The translations under genes and the position numbers were made by a program. Positions 34,302-47,330 of a DNA stretch of 64,000 nucleotides are shown piece by piece. This DNA is from Lonicera japonica. Its lineage: Eukaryota > Streptophyta > Magnoliopsida > Dipsacales > Caprifoliaceae. The notes under the pieces were generated by a model, which saw nothing but the letters and a program-made list of their open reading frames with translations, did no database searches and was not told where the DNA came from. The DNA lies in NCBI GenBank assembly GCA_021464415.1, contig CM038467.1:30869248-30933247 (forward strand), in the 5' to 3' direction. Numbering within the stretch: position 1 is the first letter of the stretch; each line of letters starts with the position of its first letter.

Positions 34302-37300
34302 TTATTGGAATTTTTTTTTTTGAGGTCTTTGGTATATAGAACTCTAGAGGATTTAGAATATATTGTTGAGTTGGTATGATCGATATAATCCTATGTAATA
34401 CGTCACTCAATGGACAAGAAAAGGGCAAGTGGTTCACGGATGTTGAAAATTGAGGGGTCATTTTCTTTGTTGATGTAATAAAGTGCATCTTCTTATCTAA
34501 CTATTCAATTATGAAGACAACTTTGCATGTTTAAGTGACCACTTCTTTTATGGTCACCACTTATATTGTATTTATAGGCGTGCACACTTATGATTAAATG
34601 ACTATGTCGAGTGATAATGTCACAAGTATTTAAATTAAGTTAGACGTCTTTTATTAGAGCATGACAATTTAAAGAAATGTAAGTGCAAGAATGTATCTCT
34701 TTTTACATAAAGATTACGACACTAGTAAGTATATAGTAATTACGTACTGAGTACTAAATTTAAAAATTCAAAATTCAAGCTAGAGTGCGATTGAAAATAT
34801 TCCATTACAATTACTTTCTTGTATATATATATATATATATAAATCAAATGTGTCACTCTTTATTTTAAGAAAAAAAGAAAAAGAAAAGAGAGTCAGTAAT
34901 CTGAAAACTAATGATGTATACAGAATCTTTTAAATTAAGGTAGATTCCATCAAGTTCCACTTAATTATGCCCTGGATCATTAGATATTTTTCTAGTCATT
35001 TCTGTGGGGTGCTGTCACCACCTTTGGGAATCATATGCTCCTAATAATTAAAGTGTTGTGTATTGACAAAATTGGAATCATGAGTTCTATCTCCAAATAA
35101 TTGATACTGACACACACACACAGATATATATTTAATTAAAAAATAATAAACAAGAAGCTCCTATTGGATGACATTATTTCTGAAGGGAGACAAATACATA
35201 TAATGAACTTTAATGTTATTGCATCATGGAGTTTGTATTTTTTAAGTTTTGCGACGCTCTCACAAGATCCTGTTATTTTTGTTCGTAACATGTATTTGAA
35301 ATAAAATATTTCCCGCGAGAAAGTTGTAAGAAAAACTGATTTAGTTATGCAAAATGGAATAACAAAATTTCTTGTAGACACAGGCATTCCTTGCATCAAA
35401 ATATAATTACATATAGTTCCCCTGTAGTTTCTAGCTATAATTGCACAGACCCCTTCTGTTAGACAACCTTGTGCACACTAATATGATTATTTCATTATTT
35501 AGAAAAAAAAACTATTAGTTTAAAATTTTGATTTAATACAATCAATAGTCCTTTTTTTTTTCAAGCGATAATTACACACTACATTTATTTTTATACAAGT
35601 TATAAGTTTACGACCACCACATGTTTTCTACCCCATGTATATTATATATAGTAACAATATATGCGTTAATATTGCTAGATGTTTCAGCTAGAAGGATTCC
35701 CATATTTTCTACCCCATGTATATATTATATATAGTAACAATATTGCTAGATGTTTTAGAAAGATTCCCAATAATTACCAAATAGGTCCTACAATTATTTT
35801 TCACTTCAATGAATCTCTTGGTACATCCCCTTTGCCGCCTTCTAAAATTCCAATCCATTTAATATCTGAAAGAGTATCTCATATCAACTAACGGTCCTGA
35901 TTGGTCTATCAACAATTTATATATATATATATATATTTTAAAGAAACTCAAGGCATGTTTGGTTGAATTTTTGGGAAGTGTGAAAGTAGGTTAAAAAGTG
36001 AATTTGATTTATGTTTGAGTTTTTTTTTCAAACAATTCAAAAAAAAAACTCATGAAAAAATTCAAAAATCGTAACAATGAATCTTATTTTATAGATATTG
36101 ATAAGTAGGTTTCGCATATATTTTTTTAAAAATAATTCTAATTTTTTGGATTTAAAATTATGGTGTTTTAAAAAACTTATGAGAGAAAAAGTAAATTGAA
36201 ATGAATTTTGAAAAATGTGAAGTAAAATTAACTTTTTGGTAGAAAACAAAAAAAAAATAGTTTTTTAGTTTTGAACCAAACAGGGCTCAAACTCTTGAAA
36301 ATTCACGGCATTAGAACATTTTTGTATTAAAACAAAAACATTTCAAAGGTAATATTTTTTAATAATATATTTGTCTAACTTATTAATGTTTTCTTATATT
36401 TTTTTTGTTTCAAAAGAAAAAAAAGTTTAGTCTCGTTCTTAGAAATTAAAATTTCTTGAATTTTGGTGGACGCTTTTTACCACTAGGTAAATTCACTTGC
36501 TCATTTTTGTATGTTATGTTCTTATTTAAAGTTTTTTTTCCTTCTACTTCTTCTAAACTATCCATAGTTTTGTTTAGTTTATGTCTTGAGGGAAATAAGT
36601 CAACACTGTTCTTTTTGTTTTGAGCATTTTATTTTATTTATTTGTACCATAAGTTTAACATAATGCTGACAATTGTTTTATTATTTTTGTATACCCCATT
36701 TTCTATAATTTCAATCTGCTAGAAAATTTTCTGGATATATAATGTAAACATAATACATCACCAAAATTTGCACATAGACATGAATAAACTCATTAAATAT
36801 TCACTAAAGATGTTAAATTGTACCCATACAACACATGTTAAATTTCCCGCAAATAAAAAAAAAGAATGATGCAATACATAAATATCAATACCATAATTGA
36901 TGCATGATTTAGAACACATATATTCCATTAACTAATGAAAAAAAAAAAGGCCCGTTTTGAAGAGTTTATCCAGAACCCAAACAGTCTTGGTCCAAGTCTG
37001 GCTCCAATTATTAGTTTAGTAATAGCTTTTTCTATGAAAAAAGTGGTAAATCTTTAAGAATCAAGAATTGCTGACCGACTTGCTATTTTGAGGTATAATT
37101 ATTCTATTTTTATTTCCAAATATTGCAAAATTAGGAGCTATTGTAGCTATCATATTCAAATTTTACTATAGGAGAGAACTGTTAAAACTCCAATGATATA
37201 CTCAACAAACCTAACATTATAAAAAATCTAATAAATTTAAGCATGTCATGTAGTACTATGATGCATTTGACTCGTGGAATAAAAAAGTTGAATAAATTTA

Positions 37301-37370
37301 ATTTAATTTGGATAGGATAAAATAATTCCACTTCCTTTGAGCATGTTTCTCAAAGGAAAAAGGCTTCCAT
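34302..37370. other. Intergenic DNA 5' of the UGT gene
   Basis: On the minus strand TATATA at 34333-34338 lies only about 32 bp before the UGT ATG, closer than expected for a TATA box, so the promoter is not defined. About 35625-35770 holds a short direct duplication (TTCTACCCCATGTATAT, GCTAGATGTTT). The rest is AT-rich with no coding signal. Confidence 0.45.
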
Positions 37371-37374
37371 CACA

Positions 37375-37585
37375 ACTCTAAAAAGAAGTTCGAATTCACT
37401 TTAGTAACTTCTCGCACCCAAAGGCACCTGAATAAGATATGCTCGATAGCTTCAATTTCAAACTAGAACAAATAACATAAAGGAGACGAGACACAATATC
37501 TAATAAGGGATCCCATTTTGGCAGCATTTCCACCAGAAGTGCTTAATCTTAGGCGGGCAAGAAAGGTACCAAGTCAAGTTAGGAG
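37375..37585 (-). pseudogene. LINE zf-RVT fragment (decayed)
   Basis: Translated on the minus strand it reads CPPKIKHFWWKCCQNGIP and later EAIEHILFRC, the Cys/His pattern of the zf-RVT domain found at the end of plant LINE ORF2. In-frame stops interrupt it. Only about 200 bp remain. Confidence 0.7.
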
Positions 37586-37979
37586 TGTTTTTGGTTTCGG
37601 TTGGGATAAGAATTAGGAAACTCAACTCGAATTTAAAAGTTCGGTTTAGGTTCGATTTTTTTAGGTTTGTATGTATATTTAAAAAAAAACAATCAATTTA
37701 CATTAGAATATTCTCCTAAGGTCTATAATTGCCTCAAAAGGTCACCTTAGCTTATAATTTCATACATTATCAGAAAAATACTCAAACACCAAGAATCCCC
37801 CTTTATACCGTTAGAATAATGAGTCAAGGAAATCCTCTTTTATCAAATCGTCGTTCAGGAATCGATTGCGTAATCTTAATGAAAATAAATTATCATAGTA
37901 TAGTTAGTCTACACATAATAATAATAATGCAATATCAAATGTTTACAAATTTGTTGCAAATCAATATTAAATTGTTCTG

Positions 37980-38290
37980 AAATTGTGTCAAAACAGTCTA
38001 CAAAATTATCTTAAAATCAGTCCCTAAACATTCTAAAAACAGTCATAATTTTGCACAAAATAGTCCCAAAACAAGCCACAAAACTATGTAAAAGGAGTCA
38101 AAAAATTTGCCTAAAAATAGTCCAAAAATTGACCACAATAAAGGCTGAAAAGGTAGTGCACAAACATGCCACAAAAATCTCTCAAAACTATTTACAAAAG
38201 TGGCTAAAAACAGTCAACAAACAAGCTCAAAACAGTATACAAAAGTGGCTAAGAACAATCCCAAAAGTAATTCAAAACAGTGAGAGGCAA
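37980..38290 (+). repeat. A-rich degenerate short repeat
   Basis: Loose repetition of a CAAAACAGTC / CACAAAA motif, roughly every 15-30 bases. It yields a Lys/Gln-rich 80-codon frame (38051-38293) that is composition-driven. Not considered a gene. Confidence 0.6.
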
Positions 38291-38293
38291 TGA

Positions 38294-39349
38294 AGATGCG
38301 AAACATAGGATTTGAGAGAAAAAGTGAGGATGTTAGAATGAAAAAAATAAATAAGAGATGTATATTTAATTAAGTTAGGGTTTGAAACAAATAATAATAA
38401 TAATAACACAAAATAACGTCTTTTTTGCATTAAGTATAAATTTCGATTTAGTTTTAGAGTGGCCTAACCTAAACCCAATCTATAATAGGTTCCCAGCAAA
38501 ATGGTTCTGGCAGGATAATGATTGTTCAGTTCCAAGGCCCATGAGGATTTGGTCTTAGCTTTCCAAGGCCCATTGAGTTTTACTTTGTAAATAGACTTCT
38601 CTTGTATTAGGAGTTAATTGTACTTTATATTAGTCAGATTTAAGCACATATTTAAAAGAGAATATCGAGAACTTAAATTGACGGCTAGAGTTTACATTAT
38701 TTATATCCGGTTTTGCTATCAATAAAAGTTATAATTTGCTGAATTAGTGGCAATTTATTGATACTATTTAAATTTTGCTGGTTAGTTTCTTCTTTTAATT
38801 TATGAAATTCATATCGCTTAGATGATTAGTTGTGCTTGTTACAATTTGTATATGTTGGTATGTTGGTCATAAAATTTAATTTTAATCATTGAGTTATTGT
38901 ACTATTTTCTTAAAAAAAATAAAATTAAATTAGATGATATATACGAATAGAAAATCGTGTGATTAAGTTTCTAGTTAATTAAGTATTGAAAGAAAAAGGA
39001 AAGTAGTAAATGTCTACTGTATATTTATTTTTATTTTTTTAAAAAAAATTTGAGATATAAGTACCTACCACTGGGCCAACTCCTCTCCTTCTCCTCGTAT
39101 ATTGTATATTTATTATTACTTTGTTTAATACAGATTACATTATTAAATAAAAACAGGGTTCGAGTAGAGAAGAGCTCACGGATGAAATGGGAATCTTGAA
39201 AATGTGCTCTGGTCCACACAAATAACATATGCTTGCCGCTCAATTTCTATTGACTATTATATTTAAGAGAAATAATTAGCTGTTTGTTCTCAAAAACAAA
39301 AAATAAATAATATTATTTAAGTCCCTCATTTAACTATTTAAGTACATAT
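38294..39349. other. Intergenic, no gene recognised
   Basis: 38500-38720 has less biased text (GGCAGGATAATG, CCAAGGCCCAT twice) that resembles an LTR end, but no termini could be defined. Confidence 0.4.
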
Positions 39350-39362
39350 TTAGTGTTCAACG

Positions 39363-39847
39363 CCGGCCCAAAATTTAGACAGCTAGGCCCCAACTAATCA
39401 AAGGGCCCATTTTTCATGATTTAATGTACTAAAAAAGGCCCTGATTTAGTAGATTTCTTTGTCTCCACTCACAAAATTTTAATCAAAAATTAATTTGTTC
39501 ATTTCTAGTCTTAGTTCCAACACGTTGTATATAAATAAGTATTTTGACACACTATGCAACATAATATATATAAAAATAAATTAATAATATTACTAGTACT
39601 ATAATATTCTTTTTATCAAAATAATAATCTCACATTCTATTTTGAAAAGTCTCTAATTTATGTTGTCGCAATAAAAAAAATGCATGTTCCGTAACAACTC
39701 ATTAAGATAAATTGAGAATTTTCGTAGCATCAAAATGAAGTTGTCAAACTTGGACAAAAGAGTATAAAAATTTCATTACTTAGTAATATAAGAAGACACT
39801 TCACAAATATTTAGCTTAGGGCCTCGAGAAGGCTAGGGTCGCCTCTG
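39363..39847. mobile_element. Possible hAT-like insertion with direct-repeat flanks
   Basis: The direct repeat TTAGTGTTCAACG (39350-39362) / TTAGCGTTCAACG (39848-39860) flanks about 485 bp. The edges CCGGCCC on the left and, in reverse complement, CAGAGGCGACCC on the right resemble hAT-derived element ends. The target repeat can be parsed as 8 or 13 bp, so the class is uncertain. No frame. Confidence 0.45.
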
Positions 39848-40224
39848 TTAGCGTTCAACGAACCCACTCAACTAGTGCGGCTCACCAGAAAACAGGGACT
39901 CCAGCAATTTTCTTGCGTGTGATCAACCCTTGATTGGCTTGACCGATTGAGTAACTCTTATATACACAAAATTCTCAAATTCAATGGACACTTTCTTACA
40001 AATGTTACCCCTTTAATTTATTTTCCAAATTAAGGGTCAATTCTGACATTTAAAGAAAGTCACATCTCATTTTCAAGGCATTTAATTATTGATTAGTTAC
40101 ATACCTTAAGATATAAAGAAATTTTATACTTTTGTTAATCGTTAATTACTTTAAAATTATTATTTTTTAAATATACATGTAAAACTCAAATAATACAACT
40201 CTTATGTAAAAATAATTTTTTTTG

Positions 40225-40615
40225 GTTATACAGGAATAAAACAAAACAAATTAGTTGTCTCTTATATAGGAGACACCCTTCGTGCCCGCTTTTAGAAGTT
40301 GGACTAACTTGTTGGTGGGCACCATAGCTCGCATATAGTTTGTTTTCTTTGCACTCTTCCTAACTTTGACATGTAGTCTGTACACTTGTTTCCTTCTCTT
40401 AGGACATGAACTAGTTCAGGCGCATTGCTTCCTTTAGATATCTGCAATCTTCAATAAGGATTTTATCTGGATAATTTCTAGTTTCCTTCTTGTTAATGAG
40501 GTTGACTGCTGATAGAGAATCATTTTCTATAATAGCTTTAAGCCACACTTTTTCATTTACTAGCTTCATAACGAAAAGGGAGATGTTGCTAGACTTACAT
40601 TTCGTTGTACTTGAA
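40225..40615 (-). pseudogene. RNase H-like (RVT_3) fragment, decayed
   Basis: The minus strand reads WLKAIIENDSLSAVNLINKK, PDKILIEDCRYLKEAM, then after a frame change VHVLREGNKCTDYMSKLG. This is the plant RNase H-like domain (PF13456) found at the end of LINEs and in related host genes. Frameshift and loss of the N-terminal half make it a pseudogene fragment. Confidence 0.75.
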
Positions 40616-41600
40616 AAAAAAAGAGCTCGACATCAGTAATAGTTCTCGTAGGAAAAAATAAATTGGATCATTCTTTTTAGTTCAAACCAATGGGAAAGTA
40701 TTAGCTAGGCGTGGCAATTCATGTTTTTGGGTCGTACTTTTTGTTTAATATGAACCTGAGATGATCACTAGATAATCGAAAACATGAACACGATATAATA
40801 CGAGCTCGTGTTATTTTTAGCTAACATGAACACGACATGCATAAATATGAAACATCATACATGATTACAAGTTTTTCATCCCAATATATATCTCCTAACG
40901 TGAGTAAAAATGAAGAGTTTCTTCCATTTAGACAATATTAACACGACTAGACATGATCAACATGACATAATTCTAATTTCATGTCAATTTTGTTCCAAAA
41001 GTTTAGATACACACACAACACGACATTGAGTCAAAAATCTCTAGATACGAAAACGACACGAACACGAATTTAAGTTTTCATTTCGGGCCAATTTCGTTTC
41101 ATTTCATGACCTGTTTTTGTGTTCTAAAATTGCGTCCCCTAATATATAGTGTTAACATGTGCTTTTAGGGCACATTTTAAGCATGATATAAATGAAAAGA
41201 CTAAGTCTTGTATTGAAATCATAACACAACCCCAAATTAATATATAGCTGATATCACAATAGTAATTAATGTGGATTCAAATAAAAAATTAATTCTCATC
41301 ATTAGTAAAACAAAAAGGCTCTTAATTTCTGGATTAATTTTTAGATCTCGTGTCTGTTCCAAAAAAAGAAAAAAAAATTGTGGGTTTAAACGTGACAAAC
41401 ACAAGTTCCTTTGGTCATCCGCAAATCACAACATCAGGGAGTGTAACACAGGTAAAAATAAAATTAGAAAGGCATTTCGGTTCAAATGTAAATGTCCACG
41501 TTCATAATCTAGTGAGATATAAAGTAAAAAAAAAAAATAGATTTTGGGATTAACTCTAACTTCAATCCTCCACTTTTGCAAAGTCCTTGATATCAAGCTT

Positions 41601-42673
41601 TGAGGGTGTGTTTGTCGCGTGGGATTAAAAGTAGGATATGATTAATTAAGGGTATTCTTAAATGCACCTACATAATCAGTCTTCTCACCCCAGTGTGAGA
41701 ATACTTTCTTCTTACCCCATCAAATCTTTAAAAAATTTTGCACTGCACCCCAGTGGTGGGGTGAGTTTACTAAAACAATGTAAAGACGATAAAGTATTGT
41801 CACTAAAAGTAAAAATATTAAATAATATTATTTTTTTTCATTAATATAAGACATATTAAATAAAACAAAAATTAAATTAATTCTTTTATAATATATATGA
41901 AAATTTAAACATTAATTATAATTAAAAAAAGCCCAGAAATGCCCTTAAGCTATTTTTTCTTTATTAACTTTTTTTTATACATACATACATACATACGTAA
42001 ACTCTCTCTCTCTCTTTATTAACTTTTTTTTATACATACATACATACATACGTAAACTCTCTCTCTCTTTCTAAAACATACATGTGAGCCATATGGAGTA
42101 ATAAGTTAGGTTAGATTGCAAAGGCTCAGAGGAGCCGTTGAAATTAACTAATTAATTAACAAAAGTAATAATTAAATCATATACTATATAAATATGTCTT
42201 AATTCACTGCATCAACGATATTAGAAGATCAATTTTATTTTTATCAAAAATACTAGAAGAAAGATGACAGAGGAAAAAAAAACTCGTAGGAAAAAAAGTG
42301 AATAGTGATGAATTTTTCCAAGTGTTCTTAAATGCATTTACAAAGTCCGTCTTTTCACCCCGAGTGTTCTTAAATGATTTTTTAGTGACTTAAAAACATT
42401 TTCTTCTTTCTTTTTAAAAAATGTTATCTTTCGTGAAAATGGAAAAAATGAATTGGAAAAATAAAATAAATTTTATAAAAATAAATCATTTATTAAAATA
42501 TTTTGTTAGTTTCGATTTCTAAAATATTTAATTTTTTGAGACTCAAGAAAACGATATCCTTGCAAAATATTAAAAGGATGGAGATTTTCTCACTAAACTA
42601 TTTCATTTTTTAATATTTTTTTACGAGTAATTTTTAGAATTTAAATATTAAAATAATAAAAGCACAACATGCA

Positions 42674-42707
<34 letters not shown>

Positions 42708-43985
42708 TATGACATTTTAGGCACATGTTAAGACAAACATTTTTTAGCTTTGACATTGAGCTCTACATGCATGCACAAATAAAAAGATTGAATAAATTAA
42801 GAAAAATATAATTGAAAAACATTATCGTGTCAGGGCAAATAAAAATAAAAATCTAGCACTTAATATAAAAATTAAAGAATATTTATTATAAACTTGCAGT
42901 TATGAGATATATGTAATTAAATGAAAATAGTAGATGATTGTTTGTTGGGAAAAAAAAGAAATTTTTTAATTAATTTTTAAAATTTTAAGTGGGTGAGAAG
43001 ACAAATTAGCGGCAATTTTTTCAAAGTATAGAAAGTGGGGTGAGAAGAATGGGGTTTACGCTATTTTTTAGGTTAAGATTAACGTAACTTTGACTTTTGG
43101 TGGGGTGAGAAGAAAGATTATGTGGGTGCATTTAAGAACACCCTTAATTAATCATATCCGGTGTTTGTTATCGGAAAAGATAGGATAAATAAATCCTGTC
43201 ATGTGTTTGGCGCAAGGGTGGATATGATATTTTAATCCTATCCCACGTTTGGCGCAACACATGACTGGATTGCATTCGGGATTAATTATCATTTTATTCT
43301 TTTAGAACTGGATAAATATATACCACCCCTATAGGTGGTATTATTTTATTCCATGATTGTCGGATAACAAAATGAATATAAAAATTAATTTTTTTTAATC
43401 TTTTTCTTTACACCTTTTAGATAATCAAATTTATTAATGAAAATTTTTAACCACCCAAAATCACAGTAACTCAACTAATAAAATTCATTTCTTTTATAAT
43501 ATGGCATTTTTATTTAGTTTTTATTAAATGAAGATATTTATAAGAAACTTTAAATTTAGAACAAATGGTAACATTAGAATTTGAAATTGTACTTAATGCT
43601 TAGTTCGTAAATATTGTTCGTGATATAGAACTTTTCTCCCAAAAGAATTTTTTACGAAACTTATTTATAAATAGAAGAATCGCATTAGTTAAAAAAAAAA
43701 TTGTGCATAATAATTAAAATTGCATATATTTTTAAAAGAAAAGCAAGTTGTATTATATAATATCTGAACTTATAATCCGGAATTGCATCAAATGCAAATT
43801 TTATTAAATCTTTATCTGATTAATCCTTATCCTGTCCGATCGCACTTAATCCTTATCCGACTAATTCCTTTGCTATCATATACCCACATAATTCCTATCC
43901 GACTTATTCCGGCTCTTATCCTATCTGGCCTTTATCCTATCATATCCCAACTCCTTATCCGAAGAGCCAAAATAAATAGGATCCG
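41601..43985. mobile_element. MITE-like insertion in copy A
   Basis: Sequence between the two matching parts of copy A. GTGGGATTAAAAGTAGGATA near the left side reappears inverted (TTTTAATCCTATCCCAC) at about 43230, and 43790-43970 is rich in CTTATCC/GGATAA repeats. Terminal class unclear. It is itself interrupted by the element at 41650-43143. Confidence 0.55.
41650..43143. mobile_element. Non-autonomous hAT-like element, 8-bp target TTAATTAA
   Basis: 1494 bp flanked by TTAATTAA (41642-41649 and 43144-43151). Terminal inverted repeats of about 45 bp: left GGGTATTCTTAAATGCACC, right GGTGCATTTAAGAACACCC. A related block recurs inside near 42335-42375. The interior includes a 60-bp tandem duplication with CATA and CT runs (about 41955-42070). 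No transposase. The target itself was palindromic (GGATATGATTAATTAATCAT). Confidence 0.8.
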
Positions 43986-45330
43986 GTTTCTTTATTTAAA
44001 AATCTAAAATATATAATGCATTTTTTTTCTTTTGATAAATTAAAGGATATAGTTCACAATTTATCTTTTTTTTTTAAATGTAATTCTTAAAGATATTTTA
44101 TTAAAGTTATAACGTATCTCTAGTACAGTGTAATAAATATATGTCTCCCGTCTTTTATGTATCTCCGGTTCACGAGCGACATTTTCGAGATACTGAATTC
44201 CTTGTAAAAAAATAGATACTAAATTAGTAAACCACGTCTTTTTTTAAAAAAAAAATGATAAATTGTGTTTTAAATTTTTTCTAAACATAAATGGGATCTT
44301 AAAAGACCAAAGAGAAAATGAAAAAATAAAGAAGGCGTGAGACTAAAAGAAACCCCTAGGACACAAAATTTATTGGGTCCTACGTTTTTGTCTTGTCTTG
44401 AAAAGGGCGTCATTCAATTTGGTTGCAATTTCTAGTCTCAAAAAAATAATAATTTGGTTGCGACTTGCAAGTTTCCAAAGAACGTAAATATGTAATAGTT
44501 GCTTTAAATTTTTATTATCGGAATGTTATTAGGATTTTAAAATTATTTTAAGTGATATTTTATAAAATCAATTATAACATTTTTTTATTATTAAAATAAT
44601 TTAAAAATATTATAATTCTTTTCATAAAATATTAATATCATTATCCTAGAATGTTAGTACTTTATTTCTTTCTCTCATTAGATTTTTTTTTCCCTTATAT
44701 TCACAACTATTGAGGTGGGAGCTAGATAACTGTGAATGCTATTTGAACTAGATCTATTGCCTATTGGATTAATGTAAATATTCTTCGTTAAGTCTACATA
44801 TATGATCGATATTAGGGAAATGTTAATGTTAGAAGAATTTTTATTTTGTTAAGAGTAAATATCGTCTTAAGCTAGGTTATTGTACATTACATTTTAAAAT
44901 TAGTGACAGAGGATATATATCTAGATGGCTTTCACATATATGATATATTAGCCTAAAATAATTATAAATTTATATGTCTATTTATATCTGGCCTAATTAA
45001 TATGGCAGTCCTCTCTCTAAAGGATATATATATATATATATATATATATCTAAATTGCTGAATTTTTATTTTGGTTATTTCATTAGAAATATTAAGGAAA
45101 ATGATAACATATACTAGAAATTAGGTAGGTCTTATTACACATTGATTTTTACCAAAAATCCAATGAATAATATTTTTTTGAATGAAGGGCCTATTTTTAA
45201 TTGGTAATTAGTGTAAGAGGCCTATTTTGTTTTATATTTTAAATGAAGGTATTTGAATAAATTTAAATATCATTTAATTAATAAAAACATGTTATATATT
45301 ACATAAACTACCTCTCTTTATGAAATTTGC

Positions 45331-45592
45331 ACAAAAAATATGGACTGCAAAATTCATATTGCAGTAAAATATGAACTGCAAAGTTCATATTGCAGTGAAA
45401 TATGAACTGCAAAGTTCATATTGCAGTGAAATATGAACTGCAATATGAACTTTGCACTAGAAATATGGACTGCAATATGAACTTTGCACCATAAATATGG
45501 ACTGCAAAGTTCATATTGCAGTAAAATATGGACTGCAAAGTTCATATTGCAGTGAAATATAGATTGCAAAGTTCATATTGCAATCTATATTT
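45331..45592. repeat. Hairpin-rich tandem array (about 36-bp unit)
   Basis: Seven or so units of the type ATATGAACTGCAAAGTTCAT + ATTGCAGTGAA, partly in inverted order (TGCAATATGAACTTTGCA). Each unit contains TATGAAC-TGCAAA-GTTCATA and CTGCAA..TTGCAG inverse pairs. The 71-codon minus-strand frame here is repeat-derived and is not a gene. Confidence 0.88.
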
Positions 45593-46012
45593 TAATGTAT
45601 ATTGGTATTTTTAGTTTATTTTAAGGGTTGAGATGTCATTTTACAATGAAAAAAAAGACATATGTCATATTATCAATAAAATAAAAAATAGGCCCTTTAT
45701 TTACAAAAAAATTATTCCTTGGCTTTAGTGTGAAAATCTTTCTCTAATATATAAGACCTTTTTTTTAATTGTCCCTAACATATATGATATTAAAGATATG
45801 TTAAAGTTACTATAAATGAAAATAATAAAATCTTGTATGAGAATCTGAATCATATTTAATGCATGTTGGGAGTTAATTATTTTCAAAAATAGTACTTAAC
45901 ATGTATCTTTAGGGCACACGTTAACATGACCCATTTTAAAAACACTCTAGTTGTATAATAAAAAGTATTTTTGGTTACGCAGTTTTAATTAGACCATTAG
46001 AGATATTCTAAT

Positions 46013-47330
46013 AGTATTAACATGTGCCTTTTAGGGTATATTTTAAGCATGCTATAAATTGAAAGATTATGTCTTACATTAAAATCATTAAATGCATGTT
46101 GTGTTTTTATTTTTTCTATACTTAAATTGATCTTATCATGATATAATTAAAAATTAATTCTCATCATTAGTTAAATAAAAAGCCTCTTATTTTCTTTGTG
46201 GTTTAAACGTGACAAACACCATTACACTAAGTTGATTCGGTCATCCGCAAAGTGTAAGTAGTGAAAAACTGGTAAAAATATATAAAATTAAAAAGGCATT
46301 TCGGTTCAATTCAAATGTAAATGTCCACGTTCATATCTAGTGAGATATATATAAAGTAAAAATAATTTAGATTTAGGGATTAACTCTAACTTCAATCCTC
46401 CGATCCACTTTTGAAACCTTGATATATCAAACTCTGAAAGGAAAAAGAAGTATTTGAAAATCTAAAAAATATAATTCATTTTTTTTTTCTTCTTTTGATA
46501 TAATAAAGGACTTTTTTTTTAAATGTTTTTTAAAAAATGGGATCCGAAAGACCAAAGAGAAAATGATAAATGATATTAGTATAAAATAAAGTTACTAATT
46601 TAACGAACCACATCTTTAAAAAAAATTGATAGATTTGTGTTTCAAAAAAAATTGTAAACACAAATGGGATCCGAAAGACCAAAAGAGAAAATGAAAAATA
46701 AAGAACGCGTGAAACTAAAAGAAACCGCTAGGACACAAAATTTACTGGGTCCCACGTTTTTGTCTTTTCTTGAAAAGAACGTCATTCAATTTGGTTGCAA
46801 GTTTCTAAAGAACATAATAGCTGCTTTACATTTTATATTAGAACTCTAAAATTATTTTAAATGATGTTTTATGTAAATTTTTTAGGATATTTTTTTTGTT
46901 ATTAAAAATAATTTAAGAGCAATAATTTTTTTTTTTATGAAATACTAATATCATTATCCTATAATGTCAGTATTTTGTTTTTTTTTTCTCGTTAGATTTT
47001 TTTTTTCATTAGTATTTACAATTATTGAGGTGAGACCCTAGGAGACAAGGGTGAATCCTACTTGAACAAGATTTAATGCCTATTGGATTAATGTAAATAT
47101 TCTTTGTTAAGTCTACATATATGATATTAGGGAAATGTTAATGTTAGAAGAATTTTAATTTTGTTAAAGTAAATATCGTCTTAAGGTTATTGTATTACAT
47201 TTTAAAATTAGTGACAGAGGATATATAAATATCTAAATTACTTTCGCATATATTAGCCTAAAACAAATATAAATTTATATGTCTATTTATAACTGTCCTA
47301 ATTAATATGACAATCCTCTCTCTAAAGTGT
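46013..47330. repeat. Segmental duplication, copy B (uninterrupted)
   Basis: Matches copy A (41148-41600 plus 43986-45035). It shows the arrangement before the 2.4 kb insertion. The frame 46664-46849 is not kept open in copy A and is not a gene. Confidence 0.85.

Larger units (their letters stand above)
41148..45035. repeat. Segmental duplication, copy A (interrupted)
   Basis: 41148-41600 and 43986-45035 together match 46013-47330 in order and orientation. Examples: TTTAAACGTGACAAACAC, CATTTCGGTTCAA, GACCAAAGAGAAAATGA, GTGACAGAGGATATATA. The 2.4 kb between (41601-43985) is absent from copy B, so it was inserted after duplication. No coding content. Confidence 0.85.

Noticed and set aside
41271..41553. 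Two overlapping + frames
   Set aside because: The related segment in the duplicate (46150-46400) does not keep them open.
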